NCBI GenBank assembly: GCA_036265815.1
Contig: DATAOI010000052.1
Coordinates: 124,001-188,000, forward strand
Source of the DNA: Gemmatimonadales bacterium
Lineage (GTDB): Bacteria > Gemmatimonadota > Gemmatimonadetes > Gemmatimonadales > GWC2-71-9
Reading direction: 5' to 3'
Length of the DNA stretch: 64,000 nt
Both the position numbers and the translations under genes were made by a program. This document shows, one piece after another, positions 16,153-28,297 of this stretch; within the stretch, counting starts at the first letter, position 1; every line of letters begins with the position of its first letter. The notes under the pieces are model-generated. The model saw nothing but the letters and a program-made list of their open reading frames with translations, was not told the DNA's origin and did no database searches.

Positions 16153-18012
16153 CTACTGTTTATGAATCTTGAGTACCTCCATCACAAGACTCTGAACGTC
16201 ACTTGGGGACACGCCCGGAATCCGACTCGCCTGTCCGAGGGACATTGGGCGAGCCAGATGAAGTTTCTCCCTGGCCTCGAACGAGAGCGTGAGTAGACTC
16301 TCGTAGTCGAGATCGGCCGGAAGGCGGAACGCGTCCATTCGACTGAGATTCGAGGCTGCCGTCCTCTCCCTCCGCAAATATCCGGTGTACTTGAATTCGA
16401 TATCGGCCCATTCGGTCGTTTCCGGGTCAGCCGCGCAGCCCGCGGCCCGGAGTAGCCCCAGAGTCGAGACGCCTGGGCGCCGAGCCAGATCCGAGAGCCG
16501 TTGAGGCTCTGCTGTGGGGCTAAACCCCGCCTGTTCGAGGATCGGAGCCGAATCGGATGGACTCAGCGAAGTGGCCTCCGCAAAATCCCTTACCTCCTCT
16601 TCGGCCTTGAGTCTGACTTCAGCGGTACGCAGCTCGTCGGCCTCCAGGAGGCCGAGCCGCTCCGCCAGGGGGAAAATCCGGCGGAGCGCGTTGTCTTGGC
16701 GCAGTAGCAGTCGGTATTCCGACCGGGACGTGAACAGCCGATAGGGTTCATCCACCCCGCGGCTCACCAGATCATCGACGAGCACGCCGATGAACCCCTC
16801 GTCCCGCGCCACTACGACTGCTTCGTTGCCGAGCGCGGAAGCCGCGGCGTTCAAACCGGCGATGGCCCCTTGGCCTGCGGCCTCCTCATAGCCGGTTGTG
16901 CCGTTCACCTGGCCAGCCAAGAAGAGGCCCTCGATGTGCTTCAACTCGAGCGTGGGCCGAAGTTGAGTGGGCGGGAAATAGTCGTACTCGATCGCGTATC
17001 CGGGGCGAGTCATGCGGACCAGCTCCAGTCCCGGAATCGTGCGAAGGAACTCCAGCTGCACGCCGGCCGGCAACGAGGTCGAAAGCCCGTTGACGTACAT
17101 CTCCGTGGTATCGAGACCCTCGGGCTCGAGGAAGATCTGATGTCGCTCCGCCTCGGGAAACTTGACGATCTTGTCCTCGATCGAGGGGCAGTATCTCGGG
17201 CCGCGACCGCTGATCGCTCCGCCGTACAGGGCCGACTCTCGAAGGTGGCGAGTGATGATGTCCCGCAGCCGGCCGCCGGTGTGGGTCAGGTAGCAGGGAA
17301 GCTGCCGAGGATGGTGGGCGCGCTCATAGAAGGAGAACCAGAAGGGAGAATCGTCGCCCGGCTGCCGAGCCAGGGCGTCCAGGTTGACCGACCGCCCATC
17401 GATCCGAGGTGGCGTTCCTGTCTTGAAGCGTTCAGTCGTAACCCCAAGATTCTCAATCACTTGCGAGATTTCTAAGGATGGCGCCTCTCCCGCGCGACCG
17501 GCCGGGATCTGCGTGTCGAGCCCCAGATGTATCCGGCCTCGCAAGAAGGTCCCGGCCGTGAGCACAACTGCCGGCGCCTGAAACCGCCGGCCATCCAGCG
17601 TGGTGACGCCCTGAACCCGGTGACCGCTCATCAGAAATGTGGCGGCAGTGCCTTGGGCCGTGTCAAGATTGGCTCGGCGCTCGAGGAGCGAGCGCACCGC
17701 ACGACGATAGAGGCCGCGGTCACACTGGGCGCGAGGCGAGCGGACCGCGGGTCCCTTCGAGCCGTTGAGCATCCGGAATTGAATCCGCGCGAGGTCCGTC
17801 GCTCGGCCCATGATCCCGCCGAGCGCGTCGACTTCGCGCACCACGGTGCCCTTGGCAATCCCGCCGATGGCGGGATTGCACGACATCTGGCCTATGGTCT
17901 CGAGATTCTGGGTCAGAAGGAGGGTGCGCGCACCCGACCTTGCCGCCAGGGTGGCGGCTTCCGCGCCGGCATGTCCAGCGCCGATCACGATCACGTCGTA
18001 TCGATCGGTCAT
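16153..18012 (-). CDS. mnmG: tRNA uridine-5-carboxymethylaminomethyl(34) synthesis enzyme MnmG
   Basis: A 619-residue FAD enzyme (GidA) that works with MnmE to modify wobble uridine 34 of tRNAs. The FAD-binding [10 protein letters not shown] is at the N-terminus, followed by [13 protein letters not shown] and the family segments [20 protein letters not shown] and [16 protein letters not shown]. The C-terminal helical domain interacts with MnmE and tRNA ([18 protein letters not shown]). Length is normal for the family. It leads into the parAB locus as in many bacteria, but rsmG does not follow. A TATCTT hexamer sits six bases before ATG. Confidence 0.97.
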   Translation of the reverse strand: MTDRYDVIVIGAGHAGAEAATLAARSGARTLLLTQNLETIGQMSCNPAIGGIAKGTVVREVDALGGIMGRATDLARIQFRMLNGSKGPAVRSPRAQCDRGLYRRAVRSLLERRANLDTAQGTAATFLMSGHRVQGVTTLDGRRFQAPAVVLTAGTFLRGRIHLGLDTQIPAGRAGEAPSLEISQVIENLGVTTERFKTGTPPRIDGRSVNLDALARQPGDDSPFWFSFYERAHHPRQLPCYLTHTGGRLRDIITRHLRESALYGGAISGRGPRYCPSIEDKIVKFPEAERHQIFLEPEGLDTTEMYVNGLSTSLPAGVQLEFLRTIPGLELVRMTRPGYAIEYDYFPPTQLRPTLELKHIEGLFLAGQVNGTTGYEEAAGQGAIAGLNAAASALGNEAVVVARDEGFIGVLVDDLVSRGVDEPYRLFTSRSEYRLLLRQDNALRRIFPLAERLGLLEADELRTAEVRLKAEEEVRDFAEATSLSPSDSAPILEQAGFSPTAEPQRLSDLARRPGVSTLGLLRAAGCAADPETTEWADIEFKYTGYLRRERTAASNLSRMDAFRLPADLDYESLLTLSFEAREKLHLARPMSLGQASRIPGVSPSDVQSLVMEVLKIHKQ

Positions 18013-18018
18013 GGGGAG

Positions 18019-18024
18019 AAGATA
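18019..18024 (-). promoter_or_regulatory. -10-like hexamer, candidate leaderless start of mnmG
   Basis: On the minus strand TATCTT is followed by six pyrimidine-rich bases (CTCCCC) and then ATG. No Shine-Dalgarno sequence is possible in this spacing. The -35 region is not recognisable. Confidence 0.4.
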
Positions 18025-18105
18025 GAAGCCCTGGCGGGGAGGTGGGACCCTCTGGCACGGGCGGGAACCGCGTCCTATCTTAGCCCGACTCCCACCCCAA
18101 AGGCC

Positions 18106-18324
18106 ATGCCCTATCGCATCAAGATCGATCGCGCCCTGTGTAGTGCGTATGGCGAGTGCATCGGGCTCGCGCCCGGAGTCTTCCAGCTCGGTGACGACAA
18201 CGTGTCAGTCGTGCACGACGCGGAAGGTGAGGACGACGAGGCGGTACTCGACGCGGCCCGCGCCTGCCCGGTCGACGCGATCACCCTGATTGATGAGTTC
18301 GAAGAGCAGGTCTGGCCCGCCTGA
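18106..18324 (+). CDS. Small ferredoxin with three cysteines (3Fe-4S type)
   Basis: A 72-residue acidic ferredoxin. Cluster ligands are Cys12 and Cys18 in CSAYGEC and Cys54 in ARACPVDAI. The position that is the second cysteine in 4Fe-4S ferredoxins is Tyr15, so a [3Fe-4S] cluster or a 4Fe cluster with a non-cysteine ligand is expected, as in cytochrome P450 partner ferredoxins. ATG 18106 matches the usual N-terminus of the family; the longer open frame lies over mnmG. Its TGA abuts the stop of the last suf operon gene with no spacing (TGATCA). Confidence 0.85.
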   Translation: MPYRIKIDRALCSAYGECIGLAPGVFQLGDDNVSVVHDAEGEDDEAVLDAARACPVDAITLIDEFEEQVWPA

Positions 18325-18609
18325 TCACTGCGCCAGCTCGCCCAGGCGGGTAATCTTCGCGACTTCGTGCGCCGGCACGATCAGGTGCTTGTGCTCCGCG
18401 CGCACCCCGAACTTTGCACTTCGGCTGAGATAGTCATCCCTCGACGGTGCGCCGGCCGTGGCCTCGTGCACTCCCGCGTCCAGCAGGTGCAATCCCTGCT
18501 GATCTTCACTGTCGAAGCGGCCGACGTAAGTGCGCGGCCCGTGCGTCTCGATCACCACGGTGATGCCGTGCAGCTCGTGATGCCCCGGATGAAAGACCTG
18601 GCCCGTCAT
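18325..18609 (-). CDS. Unrecognised 94-residue protein at the end of the suf operon
   Basis: A soluble, His-rich protein (HPGHHELHG near the N-terminus) with an alternating strand-like pattern ITVVIETHGPRTYVGRFD and a charged C-terminus. No cysteine and no signal peptide. It begins 12 bases after the bacilliredoxin gene on the same strand, so it is probably co-transcribed with the suf genes. I do not recognise a family. The beta-rich middle could be a small barrel, and the histidines could bind metal, but both are guesses. Confidence 0.6.
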   Translation of the reverse strand: MTGQVFHPGHHELHGITVVIETHGPRTYVGRFDSEDQQGLHLLDAGVHEATAGAPSRDDYLSRSAKFGVRAEHKHLIVPAHEVAKITRLGELAQ

Positions 18610-18621
18610 CCCGGCCCCGCG

Positions 18622-19050
18622 TCAGACCGTGGCGCCACAGAATCGATCGAACGCCGACGTGAGGTCGGCGGCAATCGACTGCGGCGTGCGCCCCTCGATC
18701 TGGTGACGGTGGACGAAGTGCACCACCTCGCCATCCCGCAACAGCGCAATCGATGGACTGCTGGGCTGGTATTCGCTGAAATATTGCCGGGCACGCGCGG
18801 CCGCCTGCAGATCCTGTCCCGCGAAGACGGTTACGATCTGCTGCGGGCGCACCGCATGCTCCAGCGCGAGACGCAAGGCCGGGCGCGCATTCCCCGCCGC
18901 GCAGCCGCAGACCGAGTTGACGAACACCAGCGCGGTCCCCTTCTGGTCGCCCAGGACGCCATCGACCTCCGCCTCGGTGGTGAGCTCCTTGGCGCCCATG
19001 CGGGTCATCTCTTCGCGCATTGGCGCGACCAAAGCGGGATTGTACGGCAT
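18622..19050 (-). CDS. BrxA/BrxB family bacilliredoxin
   Basis: A 142-residue thioredoxin-fold protein of the YphP/YqiW family with the characteristic CGC active site in FVNSVCGCAAGNARP. Later segments VFAGQDLQAAARARQYF and PSIALLRDGEVVHFVHRHQIEG also match. In Bacillus the family removes bacillithiol from protein disulfides; whether this organism makes bacillithiol is not shown here. ATG 19050 fits the usual N-terminus MPYNP. It follows sufU by about 20 bases and is likely part of the suf operon. Confidence 0.9.
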   Translation of the reverse strand: MPYNPALVAPMREEMTRMGAKELTTEAEVDGVLGDQKGTALVFVNSVCGCAAGNARPALRLALEHAVRPQQIVTVFAGQDLQAAARARQYFSEYQPSSPSIALLRDGEVVHFVHRHQIEGRTPQSIAADLTSAFDRFCGATV

Positions 19051-19070
19051 GTGGCTGACTCCTGGCTGAA

Positions 19071-19517
19071 TTATTCGGTGGAGACGGTGTGGCCCGGCGC
19101 ATCCAGCGCCGCCTTGAGCGTGTGCCACGACAGGCTGGCGCATTTTACCCGGATCGGAAACTCCGACACACCGGAGAACACGGCGAGCTTCCCCAAGGTT
19201 TCCGCCTCGGCGGGCTCGAGCGTGCCGGTCACCAGGCGATGGAAACGCCGGAACAGCTCCTCCGCCTCCCGGCGGGTCCTCCCTTTCACGGCGCTGGTCA
19301 TGAGCGACGCCGAGGCCCTGGAAATGGCGCAGCCCGACCCCTGGAAGCTGGCGTCCTGAATCACGTCGTCGTTCACCCGCACCCAGACGGTGAGCTGGTC
19401 GCCGCAGAGCGGATTGTGCCCCTCCGCCTTCCGGTCGGTGTCGTCCATGGAGCGATAATTCCTGGGCGAGCGGTTGTGCTCCAGGATGACGTTCTGGTAC
19501 AGCTCGTTAAGGCTCAT
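19071..19517 (-). CDS. sufU: SUF system scaffold/sulfur acceptor SufU
   Basis: A 148-residue IscU-like protein of the SufU type. Metal/sulfur ligands are in NPLCGDQ, GSGCAISRASASLM and VKCASLSW, that is three cysteines and the family aspartate. The insertion between the second and third cysteines (about 20 residues more than IscU) marks SufU, which takes persulfide sulfur from SufS. The ATG overlaps the sufS stop by one base. Confidence 0.93.
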   Translation of the reverse strand: MSLNELYQNVILEHNRSPRNYRSMDDTDRKAEGHNPLCGDQLTVWVRVNDDVIQDASFQGSGCAISRASASLMTSAVKGRTRREAEELFRRFHRLVTGTLEPAEAETLGKLAVFSGVSEFPIRVKCASLSWHTLKAALDAPGHTVSTE

Positions 19518-20779
19518 CAGCCGAACACCTGGCGGACCCGGCGGAGTCCTCGAACCAGTGCGTCGACCTCCTCCAGGGTGTTGTAAGCCGCGAAGGATGC
19601 TCGCGCCGTAGCGGGAACCCCGAAGCGCTGCATCACCGGCTGCGCGCAGTGGTGCCCTGCCCGGATCGCGATGCCCTCATCGTCCAGCACCGTTCCGATG
19701 TCGTGCGGGTGGACGCCCTCCATCACAAAGGAGAGCACGCTGGCCTTGGCGGGCGCGGTGCCCACCAGCCGCACCCCTTCGATGTCGCCCACTCGCTGGC
19801 TGGCCACGGCCAGGAGCTCGTGCTCCCAGGCCGCGACGGCCGTGAGCCCCACCGCGCTCAGGTAGTCCACGGCAGCGCCGAGGCCGATCACCTCGGCGAT
19901 CATCGGCGTGCCGGCCTCGAATTTGGCCGGGACCGGCGCCCAGGTGGAACGCTCCAGTGTGACCGACGCGATCATGTCTCCCCCGCCCTGCCAGGGCGGC
20001 ATCCGCTCGAGCAGCGCCTCGCGCCCGTAGAGTACGCCCACACCCGTCGGGCCGAACATCTTGTGGCCCGAGCACGCGAAGAAGTCGCAGTCCAGCGCCT
20101 GCAGGTCGACTCCCAGATGGGGCGCCGATTGGGCGCCGTCCACCAGCACCGGAATCCCGCGTGCATGGGCGCGTGCCACCAGATCGCGGACCGGATTGAT
20201 GGTCCCCAGGGCGTTCGAGAGATGTGCCAGGGCCAGGAGACGGGTGCGCTCGCCCAGCAGGCGATCGAAAGCCTCGAGGTCCAGCTCGCCAGTATCCGTG
20301 ATGGGAATCGCGCGGAGCCGCGCGCCGGTCTGCTCGCAGACGAGCTGCCAGGGCACGATGTTCGAGTGGTGCTCCATGCCGGTGATCAACACCTCGTCTC
20401 CCGGCCGGAGCACGGCGCGCCCGAAGCTCTGGGCCACCAGGTTGATGCTCTCGGTCGTGCCGCGGGTGAAGATGATCTCGCGGGCCGAGCCGGCATTGAG
20501 AAAGCGGGCCACCTTTTCCCGCACCGCGTCGTACGCCAGGGTCGCCCGCTCGCTCAGGAAATGGACCCCGCGATGGATATTCGCGTTCTCGCTCGCGTAG
20601 AAACGAGTGACCGCGTCGATCACCACCTGCGGCTTCTGACTGGTGGCGGCGTTGTCCAGATAGACCAGCGGCTTTCCCCGCACCGGCTGGCCCAGGATGG
20701 GAAAGTCCGACCGCAGTCGCTCGACGTCGAGCGGGACAGGTACCGGTGTCGCGAGGGTGGGGACGGGAGCCGCGGTCAT
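19517..20779 (-). CDS. sufS: Cysteine desulfurase SufS
   Basis: A 420-residue PLP enzyme that releases sulfur from cysteine. The PLP-binding lysine is in [17 protein letters not shown]. The catalytic cysteine lies in the short loop [15 protein letters not shown], as in group II desulfurases (SufS). Other motifs are [11 protein letters not shown] and [10 protein letters not shown]. It sits between sufD (5 bases upstream) and sufU (overlapping), so the sulfur donor and acceptor are made together. Confidence 0.96.
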   Translation of the reverse strand: MTAAPVPTLATPVPVPLDVERLRSDFPILGQPVRGKPLVYLDNAATSQKPQVVIDAVTRFYASENANIHRGVHFLSERATLAYDAVREKVARFLNAGSAREIIFTRGTTESINLVAQSFGRAVLRPGDEVLITGMEHHSNIVPWQLVCEQTGARLRAIPITDTGELDLEAFDRLLGERTRLLALAHLSNALGTINPVRDLVARAHARGIPVLVDGAQSAPHLGVDLQALDCDFFACSGHKMFGPTGVGVLYGREALLERMPPWQGGGDMIASVTLERSTWAPVPAKFEAGTPMIAEVIGLGAAVDYLSAVGLTAVAAWEHELLAVASQRVGDIEGVRLVGTAPAKASVLSFVMEGVHPHDIGTVLDDEGIAIRAGHHCAQPVMQRFGVPATARASFAAYNTLEEVDALVRGLRRVRQVFG

Positions 20780-20784
20780 CGTGG

Positions 20785-22088
20785 TCAGATTCCGCCGAGG
20801 CGCTCCAGGATCAGACGGTCGAGCTCGATCCGCACCGGCTCCAATGCCACTTCATCCACCACCTCCGCCGCGAACGCGTAGAGCAGCAGCCGCTGCGCCG
20901 CGGCCGCCGGAAGTCCCCGGCTCCGGGCGTAGAACAGCGCCACGTCGTCGAGCTTGCCCACGGTGGCGCCGTGGGTGCATTTCACGTCATCGGCGAAGAT
21001 CTCGAGCTGAGGCTTGGTGTCGACTCGCGCGTGATCGCCCAGCAGCACGTTTCGGTTGGTCTGCTTGGCGTCGGTCTTCTGGGCCTCGGGCTTGACCAAC
21101 ACCTTGCCGTTGAAGACCCCTCGCGACCGGCCGTCGAGCACGCCCTTGTACACTTCCCAGCTCCGGCAGTTGGGCTGATCGTGGTAGATGGCCGTGTGAT
21201 TGTCCACCAGCTGCTCGCCCCGGGTGAGATAGAGGCCGTACATCAGGGTCTCGATGTTCTCGTCGTTGAGCCGGACGTGCAGGTTATGCCGGGCGAGCGC
21301 GCCACCCATGGCAAGCGAGAAGGATCGATAGTGGCTATCGCGCTGCTGGTCGACCTGGGTGAGGCCGACGTGGTAGGCCTGCTCGCTCTCCCGCTGGATC
21401 CGCGTGTGCTCCAGCCAGGCCGCGGCCCCGACCGCGACTTCGGTGACCGGGTTGGTCCAGTAGGTCTGACCCGGCGCCAGGGTGACGTAGCTCTCGATCA
21501 CCGAGGCGCGGGCCCCGCGCTCGACCACCAGCAGGTTCCGCGGATGGGTGACGGTGCCGCCCGCGTCCGCCGTGGTCACGAACACCAGGTGGACCGGCCG
21601 CGTCAGATCCATGCCGGCCGGAACGTAGACCAGTCCGCCTTCTCGCAGGAACGCGGTGTTGAGCGCCGTGAACGGGCTGCCGTCGATGGGGGCGTGCCGG
21701 GTGAGATGGCCCTGCAGCAGCGCGCCATCCGAGCGGAGCGCCTCGGACAAGCTGCCCACCCGAACGCCCGGCGGCAGCTCACCCGCGGTGCTGAGCCCCT
21801 CGTGATACGCGCCGTTCACGAAGACCAGGGTGGTCCACTCCGCGTGCCCGAAGATGAACGGATCGAGGTGAGCCCGAGCGACTTTCACCGGGGCCACCGC
21901 GGCCGGCCGCCAGTTTCCCTGCGTGATGGGCCCGATCGGCGTGAATCGCCACTCCTCGTCCCGGCTGGCCGGGAATCCGGTTCGGGCGAACCGCTCCATG
22001 GCCGACCGGCGCACCGGTTCCAGCCAGTCCGGCGACTCGGCGGTGGCGGTGCCGCTGAGCGCCTCGAACTCCTGCACGAAGCTCTCGC

Positions 22089-22092
<4 letters not shown>
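20785..22092 (-). CDS. sufD: Fe-S assembly complex subunit SufD
   Basis: A 435-residue beta-helix protein of the SufB/SufD family. The C-terminal half has the conserved [54 protein letters not shown] and [12 protein letters not shown]. The latter includes the His residue thought to join the nascent cluster site at the SufB-SufD interface. A GTG start at 22092 overlapping the sufC stop (GTGA) is preferred over a longer version reaching 22122. Confidence 0.94.
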
Positions 22093-24279
<2,187 letters not shown>

Positions 24280-24283
<4 letters not shown>

Positions 24284-24957
24284 AGGGTCTCCTGTGCGGG
24301 CTTGAACCGCACGTGATATTCGCAGGCGCTGCAGCCGTTGAGTATGTGCTCGCGGCGGTCCACGTCCGCCTGGAGCACCTCGGCAAGGAAGCGGGCCTCG
24401 GCGGCGCAGATCTCGGGGAACCGCTCGGCGACGGCGGGGATGGCGCAGTTGTGCTCGGTGAGGGTGGCGTCGGCCCCCTCACCGGACCCCTCCGCCATAT
24501 AGCCCTCCTCCGAGAGGGTGCGGGCCACCGCGCGGAGGCGCTCACCGGGACCTCGCCCTTGGAGCTCCTCCTGCAACCGATGGGTCAAGGCGGCGAAATA
24601 ACCCTCCAGCAAGGCCACCGCCGTTTCCCGTCCTTCTCGCGCCACCACGTGGTCCAGCACGACGGTCAGGGTCTCCGCGTACCGTCGGGGGAAGAGAGCC
24701 TGGCCGGCCTCCGTCAGGCGGTAGGCAAAGGCCGGCGCCCCGACCCCCCGGTGCTCGCGCTCGTACTCGACCAGACCCTCCGCTTCCAATTCCTTGAGAT
24801 GGTGCCGCGCGGCGTTCAGTGAGGTACCCAGCAGACCGGCAAGCTGCTTGGCGGTGAGCCGCTGCTCGCGTTTGAGCTGGCTCAACACGAGACCCCGTGG
24901 TCCGCGTTGACCGAGCGGCCCGTTGGAGCCGGGAGCGATAGGAAGCGGCGTACCCAT
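24280..24957 (-). CDS. sufR: SufR-type Fe-S cluster-sensing transcriptional regulator
   Basis: A 225-residue regulator with an N-terminal winged helix-turn-helix ([28 protein letters not shown] split over residues 33-60). The C-terminal domain carries cysteines at 171, 184, 209 and 212. The C-x12-C spacing followed later by CxxC agrees with SufR, which binds a 4Fe-4S cluster and represses the suf operon when clusters are sufficient. It is the first gene of sufRBCDSU. Its ATG lies six bases after a good -10, and a dyad sits at the -35, fitting autoregulation. Confidence 0.9.
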
Positions 24958-24963
24958 GCTCGA

Positions 24964-24991
24964 ATGATAGTGTTTTAGTCGGGATTGTCAG
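24964..24991 (-). promoter_or_regulatory. suf operon promoter (-35 CTGACA, -10 TATCAT), probably leaderless
   Basis: On the minus strand CTGACA (24991-24986) is separated by 16 bases from TATCAT (24969-24964); each differs from the sigma-70 consensus in one base. Only six bases follow before the sufR ATG, so the transcript should begin at or next to the start codon. No Shine-Dalgarno sequence is present. Confidence 0.65.
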
Positions 24992-25016
24992 TTCGCGCAA
25001 TATTCTTGGTGCGAAC
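24991..25016. promoter_or_regulatory. Operator-like dyad touching the suf -35 element
   Basis: GTTCGCGC (24991-24998) and GTGCGAAC (25009-25016) form an inverted repeat with seven of eight pairs across a 10-base spacer. The inner edge meets the -35 hexamer. Being just upstream of sufR, it is a candidate SufR binding site, but it is not the cyanobacterial CAAC-N6-GTTG sequence. Confidence 0.45.
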
Positions 25017-25115
25017 GCGCAGGTTTAGAATCTGCAACGTTTTATGGTGGCTGGAACAAGCGGAACGTAATGGGCTTTGGCAATCTCCGGGACCCTCGTG
25101 AACTGCAATAGAGTA

Positions 25116-25129
25116 GTAGCAGCTGCTAC
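25116..25129. promoter_or_regulatory. Perfect 14-base palindrome in the sufR-def spacer
   Basis: GTAGCAGCTGCTAC is self-complementary over all 14 bases. A regulator binding site for either divergent unit is possible; no match to a known operator is claimed. Confidence 0.35.
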
Positions 25130-25241
25130 CTTCGGCCATGGAAGCCAGGGTGCATCCGACTGCTGGCCCGGATGCCCGCATTTTCCCATATTGGGATCGG
25201 CAGATCCATCACGTACCTCGTTGTCGAGAGGCAAAGGCCCG

Positions 25242-25814
25242 ATGACCATTCATCGCATCCGGCTGCTGGGCGACCCTATCCTCCGGGCCAGTTGCGAGCC
25301 GATTACCCGGCCTCGATCCACGGCCGTCCGAGTCATCATGGACGATCTGCGTGAGACGCTGCAGGATTGGCAGTCCCGCTTCGGGAGCGGCCGGGGCATT
25401 TCCGCGCCGCAGATCGGCGCCCCCGTACGGATGGTCTACGTGGAGATGGACCGGCCGTGGCCCCTGATCAACCCGGAGATCGTGGACATCGGCACCGAGG
25501 ATTTCGAGGTTTGGGACGACTGCTTCTCGTTTCCCAATCTGCTGGTCCGCGTCTCCCGAGCCCACCATATCCGGGTCCGGTATCAGGACCTCAAGGGCGA
25601 GTGGGCCGAGGTGGAGCTGGAAGGTGATCGCGCCGAGCTGCTGCAGCACGAGATCGACCACCTCGACGGGGTGCTGGCGGTGGATCGGCCCCTCGGGCTC
25701 GACCCCTTCTGTCTTCGGGAGGAGTGGCACAGGCTGCACGGCCCGAGCTCACGGTATGGGTCGCCGGAAGCACGCAGCGCGAGCTACGCCACACCGCTCA
25801 CAGGTCTGCTCTAG
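25242..25814 (+). CDS. Peptide deformylase, divergent type
   Basis: A 190-residue deformylase-family protein that would remove formyl groups from nascent N-termini. Motif 3 QHEIDHLDG is intact with the two zinc His and the catalytic Glu. Motif 1 reads GRGISAPQIG in place of GxGxAAPQ, and motif 2 reads DDCFSFPN in place of EGCLS; the zinc-binding Cys is kept. The C-terminus is about 20-30 residues longer than usual after motif 3. ATG 25242 is preferred to a start at 25077 because the extra region contains the control palindromes. It may be a specialised second deformylase. Confidence 0.82.
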   Translation: MTIHRIRLLGDPILRASCEPITRPRSTAVRVIMDDLRETLQDWQSRFGSGRGISAPQIGAPVRMVYVEMDRPWPLINPEIVDIGTEDFEVWDDCFSFPNLLVRVSRAHHIRVRYQDLKGEWAEVELEGDRAELLQHEIDHLDGVLAVDRPLGLDPFCLREEWHRLHGPSSRYGSPEARSASYATPLTGLL

Positions 25815-25822
25815 CCGACGGA

Positions 25823-27892
25823 TCAGAACCAGCGGCCAAGGCGGACGAACAGCGCATCGCGGTCCCCCGTTGCGCGGCCATACTCCAGGCGAAGTGGTCC
25901 CAACGGCGTTTCGGCCCCGACACCCACCCTTGCGCCTCCTACCCACCCCTCAGCACCGAAGAGCGACCCCCCGGTGGCGGTCCGTCCGCCCGCGAGCTCC
26001 ACTCGACCGATCAGTGGACCCTTGAGCGGAAAGCTGAACAGGAGGCTGAGCATGGCCTCGCGGTCGCCGCGGCGCTCCCCGATATGGAGACCGGGAAAGC
26101 CATCGCTCCCACCCAGCGGAAATCCCGCCTGCAGCGGGAGATCTTCGCCCCAGCCCAGGCGCAGCCGGGGCAGCAGCCGCACCACTCCCAGCTTGGCCGA
26201 GAGCTGTCCCTCGAGCGCGGCGCGCTGGTAGAGACCCGTCCACAGGATCTCTCCATCGAACACCTTGCCACGGGAGCGGCTGGCGCGCACCACTCGGCCC
26301 ACCACCCCCAGAGTGCTGCGATCGCGCGGCCCCGGCTGGCGCCAGGCGTGTCCCTCGATGCCGAGCGCCAGCTCCCAGCCGCGCGACAACACCCGCTCCA
26401 CGCCCATGAACCCAATCGCCTCCCGGGTGAAGGCCTGGGACAGCTCATCGCCCTCGGGGTCGAACCGGCGCACATCCTCGTTCGCCAGACGGATCGTGAG
26501 CGTAGGGTTCACCAGCTGCCGGGCAAGCTGAAAGTTTCGGCGGAACCCGAGAGCGAGCTCGCGCCGTAACTCGCCCAGGAATAGTGCGCCGCTGGCTTCG
26601 ATCGCACGGCCCAGGAATCGGCGATCCACCAATCCCGCCCACATCCGGCCGCCGAGCTCGTTGTCGTAGGCGATGCCCAGACCGGCGACTCGGCGCGCCG
26701 CACGGCGCAGGGCGAGGGTGAACTCCACCGAGTCTCCGGCGCCGGAGGGATTGAGCCACACCGACTGGTAGGCCTCGGAGGCCGCCGCCAGCGTCCGCAC
26801 CCGGGTGAGGAGAAGCTGTTGGTCGAGTGAATCGCTCAGTCCCAGACCGAGGAGCCGGATGAGGGCGTTCCGCTCCGAGAGATTGGCACCAGGAACCCGG
26901 ACCCCGGCGAGGTAGTGCGGCAGGCCCGGCGGCGATATCGGAGTCGAGCCCTCGCGACAGGGGAGCCGGGGCAGCATGCTGTCGGCCGCGGCAAAGCCGA
27001 GCTGGAGCAGCCGCTCGACGTTTCGACGGGAGAAGTTGAGGCTGGCAAAACCTTCCACGGCAGGCCGGATCAACAGGTCGCGGCCGGTGAGGCTGTCCGC
27101 TCGCTGCTGAAACAGGAACTGGACCAGCCGGTCCGCCACGACGATGGGCGAACCCTGGGGAAGAGAATCGGCGGCATGCTCGGTGGCGTCGGACACGATC
27201 ACTCGCTCGGCGCCCGCGGCCCGAGCCACGGCGATCGGGATGTTGGCCGAGAGACCGCCATCGGTCAGGTAGCGCCCGCCACGCAGCTCGGGAGCGAAGA
27301 GGAGCGGCACGGCCGCGCTGGCCCGCGCCGCCTGAGCCAGATCGCCCGAGCGGAGGACGACCACGTCCCGGTGGGCGAGATCGGTGGCAACGGCCCGGAA
27401 GGGGATAGGAAGCGAGTCGAAATCGCCCCGCGCGCGCAGATTGCCCCGGAGCATGGCCGCGTTCATCAGCGCGTTCACCTCGGCCTCGACCAGGGCGGCG
27501 CTCTGGAGCGCAAAGTGGCCTTCACCCTGTTCCCAGACCACCAACGGCTGGAGAATGCCAAGCGAATGAGGAGCCAGCGGTTGGTAGGACCGGAAGAGAT
27601 CGGCGAGTGGGGTCGCCCGCGCCACGGAGTCGAGCTCGCGGCCGCTGTACCCGCTGGCATAGAGCGCCCCCACGATCGCTCCGATACTGGTGCCGACCAC
27701 CAGGTCGGGCCGGATGCCCAGGCTGTCCAGCACCCGGAGCACCCCGATGTGGGCGAGTCCCTTGGCGCCGCCGCCCGACAACACCAGCGCGGTCCGCAGG
27801 TGGGGGCAGGCTTGGGCGTGCAGCGGGGGTCCAGGGAACACGGCACCCGATACCAGGGCGAGCGCGAGTCCAAGATGGAGGGGAGGAAGCAT
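25823..27892 (-). CDS. Patatin-like phospholipase with outer-membrane barrel (PlpD-like, type Vd)
   Basis: A 689-residue exported protein. After a signal peptide ending near HAQA comes a patatin domain (about 30-280): oxyanion GGGAKG, nucleophile GTSIG and the Asp of [16 protein letters not shown]-like linker (about 300-390) precedes a C-terminal beta-rich region (about 390-689) of alternating strands ending in Phe (VRLGRWF), as expected of an Omp85-type barrel. This order is that of the PlpD/type Vd autotransporters. The ATG at 27892 gives a proper signal peptide; an ATG 39 bases upstream is possible. Convergent with the deformylase gene, 8 bases apart. Confidence 0.85.
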   Translation of the reverse strand: MLPPLHLGLALALVSGAVFPGPPLHAQACPHLRTALVLSGGGAKGLAHIGVLRVLDSLGIRPDLVVGTSIGAIVGALYASGYSGRELDSVARATPLADLFRSYQPLAPHSLGILQPLVVWEQGEGHFALQSAALVEAEVNALMNAAMLRGNLRARGDFDSLPIPFRAVATDLAHRDVVVLRSGDLAQAARASAAVPLLFAPELRGGRYLTDGGLSANIPIAVARAAGAERVIVSDATEHAADSLPQGSPIVVADRLVQFLFQQRADSLTGRDLLIRPAVEGFASLNFSRRNVERLLQLGFAAADSMLPRLPCREGSTPISPPGLPHYLAGVRVPGANLSERNALIRLLGLGLSDSLDQQLLLTRVRTLAAASEAYQSVWLNPSGAGDSVEFTLALRRAARRVAGLGIAYDNELGGRMWAGLVDRRFLGRAIEASGALFLGELRRELALGFRRNFQLARQLVNPTLTIRLANEDVRRFDPEGDELSQAFTREAIGFMGVERVLSRGWELALGIEGHAWRQPGPRDRSTLGVVGRVVRASRSRGKVFDGEILWTGLYQRAALEGQLSAKLGVVRLLPRLRLGWGEDLPLQAGFPLGGSDGFPGLHIGERRGDREAMLSLLFSFPLKGPLIGRVELAGGRTATGGSLFGAEGWVGGARVGVGAETPLGPLRLEYGRATGDRDALFVRLGRWF

Positions 27893-28013
27893 CGACAGGG
27901 AAGATACATGCACCCCTTGCGCCACCCCCATCGACCTTCGTATACCTACTCGCAGACGCGTCCGCTTCCGGGCGAACGTCGTGGCCGCTAGTCCTCGGAG
28001 GGAACCGACAGCA

Positions 28014-28277
<264 letters not shown>

Positions 28278-28297
28278 ATCCCGGTCTGGGGAATACG

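Larger units (their letters stand above)
24958..25241. other. Divergent control region between sufR and peptide deformylase
   Basis: 284 bases without a gene. Contents: the suf promoter and dyad near the left end, a 14-base palindrome at 25116-25129, and CCCATATTGGG (25185-25195), an 11-base inverted repeat that includes a CATATT hexamer about 50 bases before the deformylase start. Short ORFs across it look random. Confidence 0.5.
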
